Source: Pigmentiphaga sp. NML080357
Lineage (GTDB): Bacteria > Pseudomonadota > Gammaproteobacteria > Burkholderiales > Burkholderiaceae_B
Reading direction: 5' to 3'
DNA length: 64,000 nucleotides
Assembly: GCF_002188465.1 (NCBI RefSeq)
Contig: NZ_NINW01000029.1
Location: forward strand, 62,001 to 126,000
Below the pieces are notes generated by a model, which saw only the letters and a program-made list of their open reading frames with translations, was not told the DNA's origin and did no database searches. Both the position numbers and the translations under genes were made by a program. Below, one piece after another: positions 61,858 through 64,000 of the stretch; the first letter of the stretch is position 1; every line of letters starts with the position of its first letter.

Positions 61858-63201
61858 CACGCGGGTCCCGGGGCGGGCGGCGCTGACCGCCGAGGCGGCC
61901 GCCAGGAAAACGGAGGCCAGCACCAGGCCGGTGGTCGAGCCGTGCGCGGGCACGGCCGTGAAAGCCAGCGCAACCAGCGCGGCCCCCAGCGCCATGCCGA
62001 ACTGGCGGGCCGTTGCCTGCAGGCCGCCGGCGCCGCCGCTGCGATGGCGCGGCGCAGCGGTCAGCATGACGCGGTTATTGGGCGTCTGGAACATGCCGAA
62101 ACCCGTACCGCATACCACCATGCAAGCCATGACCCAGCCGTTGGGCGTGTCCACCGGCAGCAGGACGATCAGGACCAGGCCGAGGGCGACCAGGCCGGCT
62201 CCCACCGAACAAAGGATGGCGGGCACGATGCTTTCCGACAGGCGGCCGGCCAGCGGCGCGGCGATCGCCACGGCCAGCGGCCAAGGCACCATCAGCATGC
62301 CCATTTCCAGCTGGCTGCGCCCCAGCACCTGCTGGAAGTAGAAGGGCAGCGAAATATAGGAAATGGTCTGGCCCGAGAATGCGCATACCGACGCGCCTAC
62401 CGAGAACGCGAACTGCCGTATGCGCAGCAGGTCGAGCGGCAGGAGCGGCGTGGCCTGCGTGAGTTCGCGCCGAACCAGGGCGACGCCGGCGATCGCCGCG
62501 CCGCACAGCAGGACGGCCGCGGTCTTGATGTCGGGCAGCAGGCGGTCGACGCCGACCACCAGCAGGCCGAAGGTCAGGCCGCTGAGGATGGCGCTGAGCG
62601 CGTCGAAACGCCGCTTGGCCAGTTCGGTCTCGGGCAGCATGCGGCTGCCTATGGACAGGATGAACAGGCCGATCGGGATGTTGACCGCGAACAGCCACGG
62701 CCACGACGATAGGGACAGGATCAGGGATCCCAGCATCGGGCCGGCGGCCGACGAGGTGGCCACCACCAGCGCGTTGTAGCCGATCGCCCGCCCGAACTGC
62801 TTCTGCGAATAGATGAAACGCAGCAGCGCCGGCGTGACGCTCATGACGGCCGCCGCCCCGAGGCCCTGGAAGACGCGGAAGGAGATCAGCATCGTGAAGC
62901 TGTGCGACATCGCGCAGCCCGCCGAGGCGATGGTGAAGGCGGCCAGGCCAGCGCCGAACACCCGGCGGTAGCCCAGGATCTCGCCCAGCGACGAGAATGG
63001 CAGCAGCGCGACCACGATGGCCAATTGGTAGGTGTTGACGATCCACACGGCCTGCGCGGGGGATACGCCGAGATCCCGCGCGATGGAGGGCAGCGCGACG
63101 TTGGTGATGGTGGTCTCCAGGACCGTCATCGCCATCGCCAGCATCGTCGCTGTCAAGGCCCAGTATTTGCGCGGCGGGGGGAGTCCGTCCAGGGAAGACA
63201 T
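61849..63201 (-). CDS. MFS transporter, DHA2 family (drug:H+ antiporter-like)
   Basis: 450-residue inner-membrane exporter with about 14 hydrophobic segments. Typical DHA2 start MLAMAMTVLETTITNVALPSIARDLGVSPAQAVWIVNTYQLAIVV, with SSLGEILGYRRVFGAGL and RVFQGLGAAAVMSVTPALLR. Central and late motifs: SSAAGPMLGSLI, PLLPLDLLRIRQFA, GMFQTPNNRVMLTAAPRHRSGGAGGLQATARQFG. Start at 63201; the Shine-Dalgarno is weak. It should expel small hydrophobic drugs or similar compounds. No regulator is adjacent; the dipeptidase gene lies 44 bp upstream on the same strand. Confidence 0.92.
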   Translation of the reverse strand: MSSLDGLPPPRKYWALTATMLAMAMTVLETTITNVALPSIARDLGVSPAQAVWIVNTYQLAIVVALLPFSSLGEILGYRRVFGAGLAAFTIASAGCAMSHSFTMLISFRVFQGLGAAAVMSVTPALLRFIYSQKQFGRAIGYNALVVATSSAAGPMLGSLILSLSSWPWLFAVNIPIGLFILSIGSRMLPETELAKRRFDALSAILSGLTFGLLVVGVDRLLPDIKTAAVLLCGAAIAGVALVRRELTQATPLLPLDLLRIRQFAFSVGASVCAFSGQTISYISLPFYFQQVLGRSQLEMGMLMVPWPLAVAIAAPLAGRLSESIVPAILCSVGAGLVALGLVLIVLLPVDTPNGWVMACMVVCGTGFGMFQTPNNRVMLTAAPRHRSGGAGGLQATARQFGMALGAALVALAFTAVPAHGSTTGLVLASVFLAAASAVSAARPGTRVSG

Positions 63202-63245
63202 GTTCTTATTGTGGGCACGCCCCCGCGCGGGGCGCAAGGCGCGGG

Positions 63246-64000
63246 TCAGCGTACGGGGAAGTTGAAATAGGTGTCCGGATACGGTTCGTCATCCAGGGTG
63301 TAGTGCCACCACTCCTCGGGCAGGTTGCGAAAACCGTGTCTGGCCATCAGGCCCTTGAGGAACTGGCGGTTGTGCCGGACAGCCTCGGGTAAATCTGGAT
63401 TGTCAGTATGCGACTTTACATCAAAAAGATCGAACGGGGTTCCCATGTCCACTTCGCCGTTGGGCAGCAGCGGGCCCTGCGTGGGGAGTGATTGCGCACG
63501 TTCCGGGTCGCGCGCCGCAAGCGTCAGGTCGACGGTGCTGCCCCGGCTGTGGCTGGAACGCTCGGCGATGTACCCGAGCTCGAGCAGCGCTTCCTTGGCC
63601 ACTCCCGGAAAGTATTCGGCCTTGGTCTGCTGGCTGGCGGCATCGCGGGTCCAGGCGACGAAGTCGCTGACCGCGCGCTGCGGGCGATAGCAATCGAACA
63701 CCTTGAGGGTCAAGCCCCGGGGGCGGAGCTCGCGCTGCACGGCGAGCAGGCGCCGCGCGGCGGGTTCGGTCAGGATGCAGGTGGGAGCGTCGTAGCCCGC
63801 GGCCGGCCGGCCCATGAAATTGGCGCTGCCGTGATAGCGGATGTCCAGCCGCACGGTCTGGGCCACGTCGGTCAGGTGGACGAAGCCCACCGGAATGGGC
63901 GGCGGTTCGTCCTGGGCATGGGCGGCGGGCGCCAGCAAGGCCGCGGCGGCGAGGCAGGCGCCCGTGGCCTGGGCCAACGGACTGGCGCCTCCGCGGTCTT
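63246..64000 (-). CDS. D-alanyl-D-alanine dipeptidase (VanX/DdpX-like), 5' end cut by window
   Basis: M15D zinc peptidase that splits D-Ala-D-Ala; at least 244 residues are seen. The reading frame is open to the window edge, and hydrophobic ACLAAAALLAPAAHAQ before DEPPPIPVGF looks like the end of a signal peptide, so the true start is probably outside. An in-frame TTG at 63977 is less likely to be it. The zinc and active-site residues are in SSHSRGSTVDLTL (SxHxxGxxxD) and PEEWWHYT (Glu, His); DVAQTVRLDIRYHGSANFMGRP and KVFDCYRPQRAV are family features. Likely periplasmic, helping recycle peptidoglycan D-Ala-D-Ala. Confidence 0.9.
   Translation of the reverse strand, partial: DRGGASPLAQATGACLAAAALLAPAAHAQDEPPPIPVGFVHLTDVAQTVRLDIRYHGSANFMGRPAAGYDAPTCILTEPAARRLLAVQRELRPRGLTLKVFDCYRPQRAVSDFVAWTRDAASQQTKAEYFPGVAKEALLELGYIAERSSHSRGSTVDLTLAARDPERAQSLPTQGPLLPNGEVDMGTPFDLFDVKSHTDNPDLPEAVRHNRQFLKGLMARHGFRNLPEEWWHYTLDDEPYPDTYFNFPVR

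Overview
The window is GC-rich DNA with dense, often overlapping genes on both strands. Two tripartite-tricarboxylate (Bug-type) periplasmic receptors inside CoA-dependent catabolic operons, many LysR/IclR regulators, and a housekeeping block fmdB-like / DUF502 / aspS point to a betaproteobacterium of the Alcaligenaceae (Bordetella/Achromobacter-like). This is inferred from gene content, not from a database match. No tRNA, rRNA, CRISPR array, insertion sequence or phage gene was seen.

Layout. (1) 1-4530 (minus): PrpD-like protein, Bug receptor, CoA-transferase and enoyl-CoA hydratase, with a divergent LysR regulator (4827-5744). (2) 5768-11735: LysR/quinone-oxidoreductase pair; a CrcB fluoride channel preceded by a recognisable fluoride riboswitch; amn; and a CSS-motif EAL phosphodiesterase broken by a frameshift in a C5 run. 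(3) 11764-21561: a seven-gene minus-strand operon (Fe-dependent ADH, ALDH, Bug receptor, SDR, MaoC hydratase, ADP-forming CoA ligase, citryl-CoA-lyase-like enzyme), divergent from iclR-type and nitronate monooxygenase genes, with a 17-bp palindrome between. (4) 21647-43373: an MFS exporter, then a roughly 20-kb carbohydrate region: eight glycosyltransferases (two of the heptosyltransferase family GT9), NodU/CmcH-type carbamoyltransferase, GmhB-like phosphatase, SDR, UDP-xylose synthase, UDP-glucose dehydrogenase, PIG-L deacetylase, a soluble histidine kinase, two small disordered proteins, and an unusual ATM1-type ABC exporter fused to a histidine-kinase-like ATPase domain and a receiver domain. 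(5) 43388-51054: Mn-catalase, chemotaxis receptor, Na+/H+ antiporter-like protein, FmdB-like zinc ribbon, DUF502 protein and aspS with a strong intrinsic terminator. (6) 51120-57552: cysteine-cluster regulator divergent from a complete RND efflux operon, with a paired operator over its promoter. (7) 57662-64000: VOC proteins, LysR regulator, DUF423 protein, FMN reductase, EEP nuclease, DHA2 exporter and a VanX-like D,D-dipeptidase cut by the window end.

How the parts may work together. In region 4, Ugd and UDP-xylose synthase would convert UDP-glucose to UDP-xylose. The GT9 enzymes, GmhB and carbamoyltransferase recall the O-carbamoylated heptose of Pseudomonas LPS core, so a carbamoylated heptose/xylose glycan is the working guess. 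The same cluster has a kinase with no response regulator beside it and a transporter with a complete receiver but no phospho-accepting histidine domain, so a kinase-to-transporter relay is a testable idea. In region 3 the enzyme set reads as alcohol to aldehyde to acid to acyl-CoA, then hydration, oxidation and C-C cleavage; the substrate is unknown.
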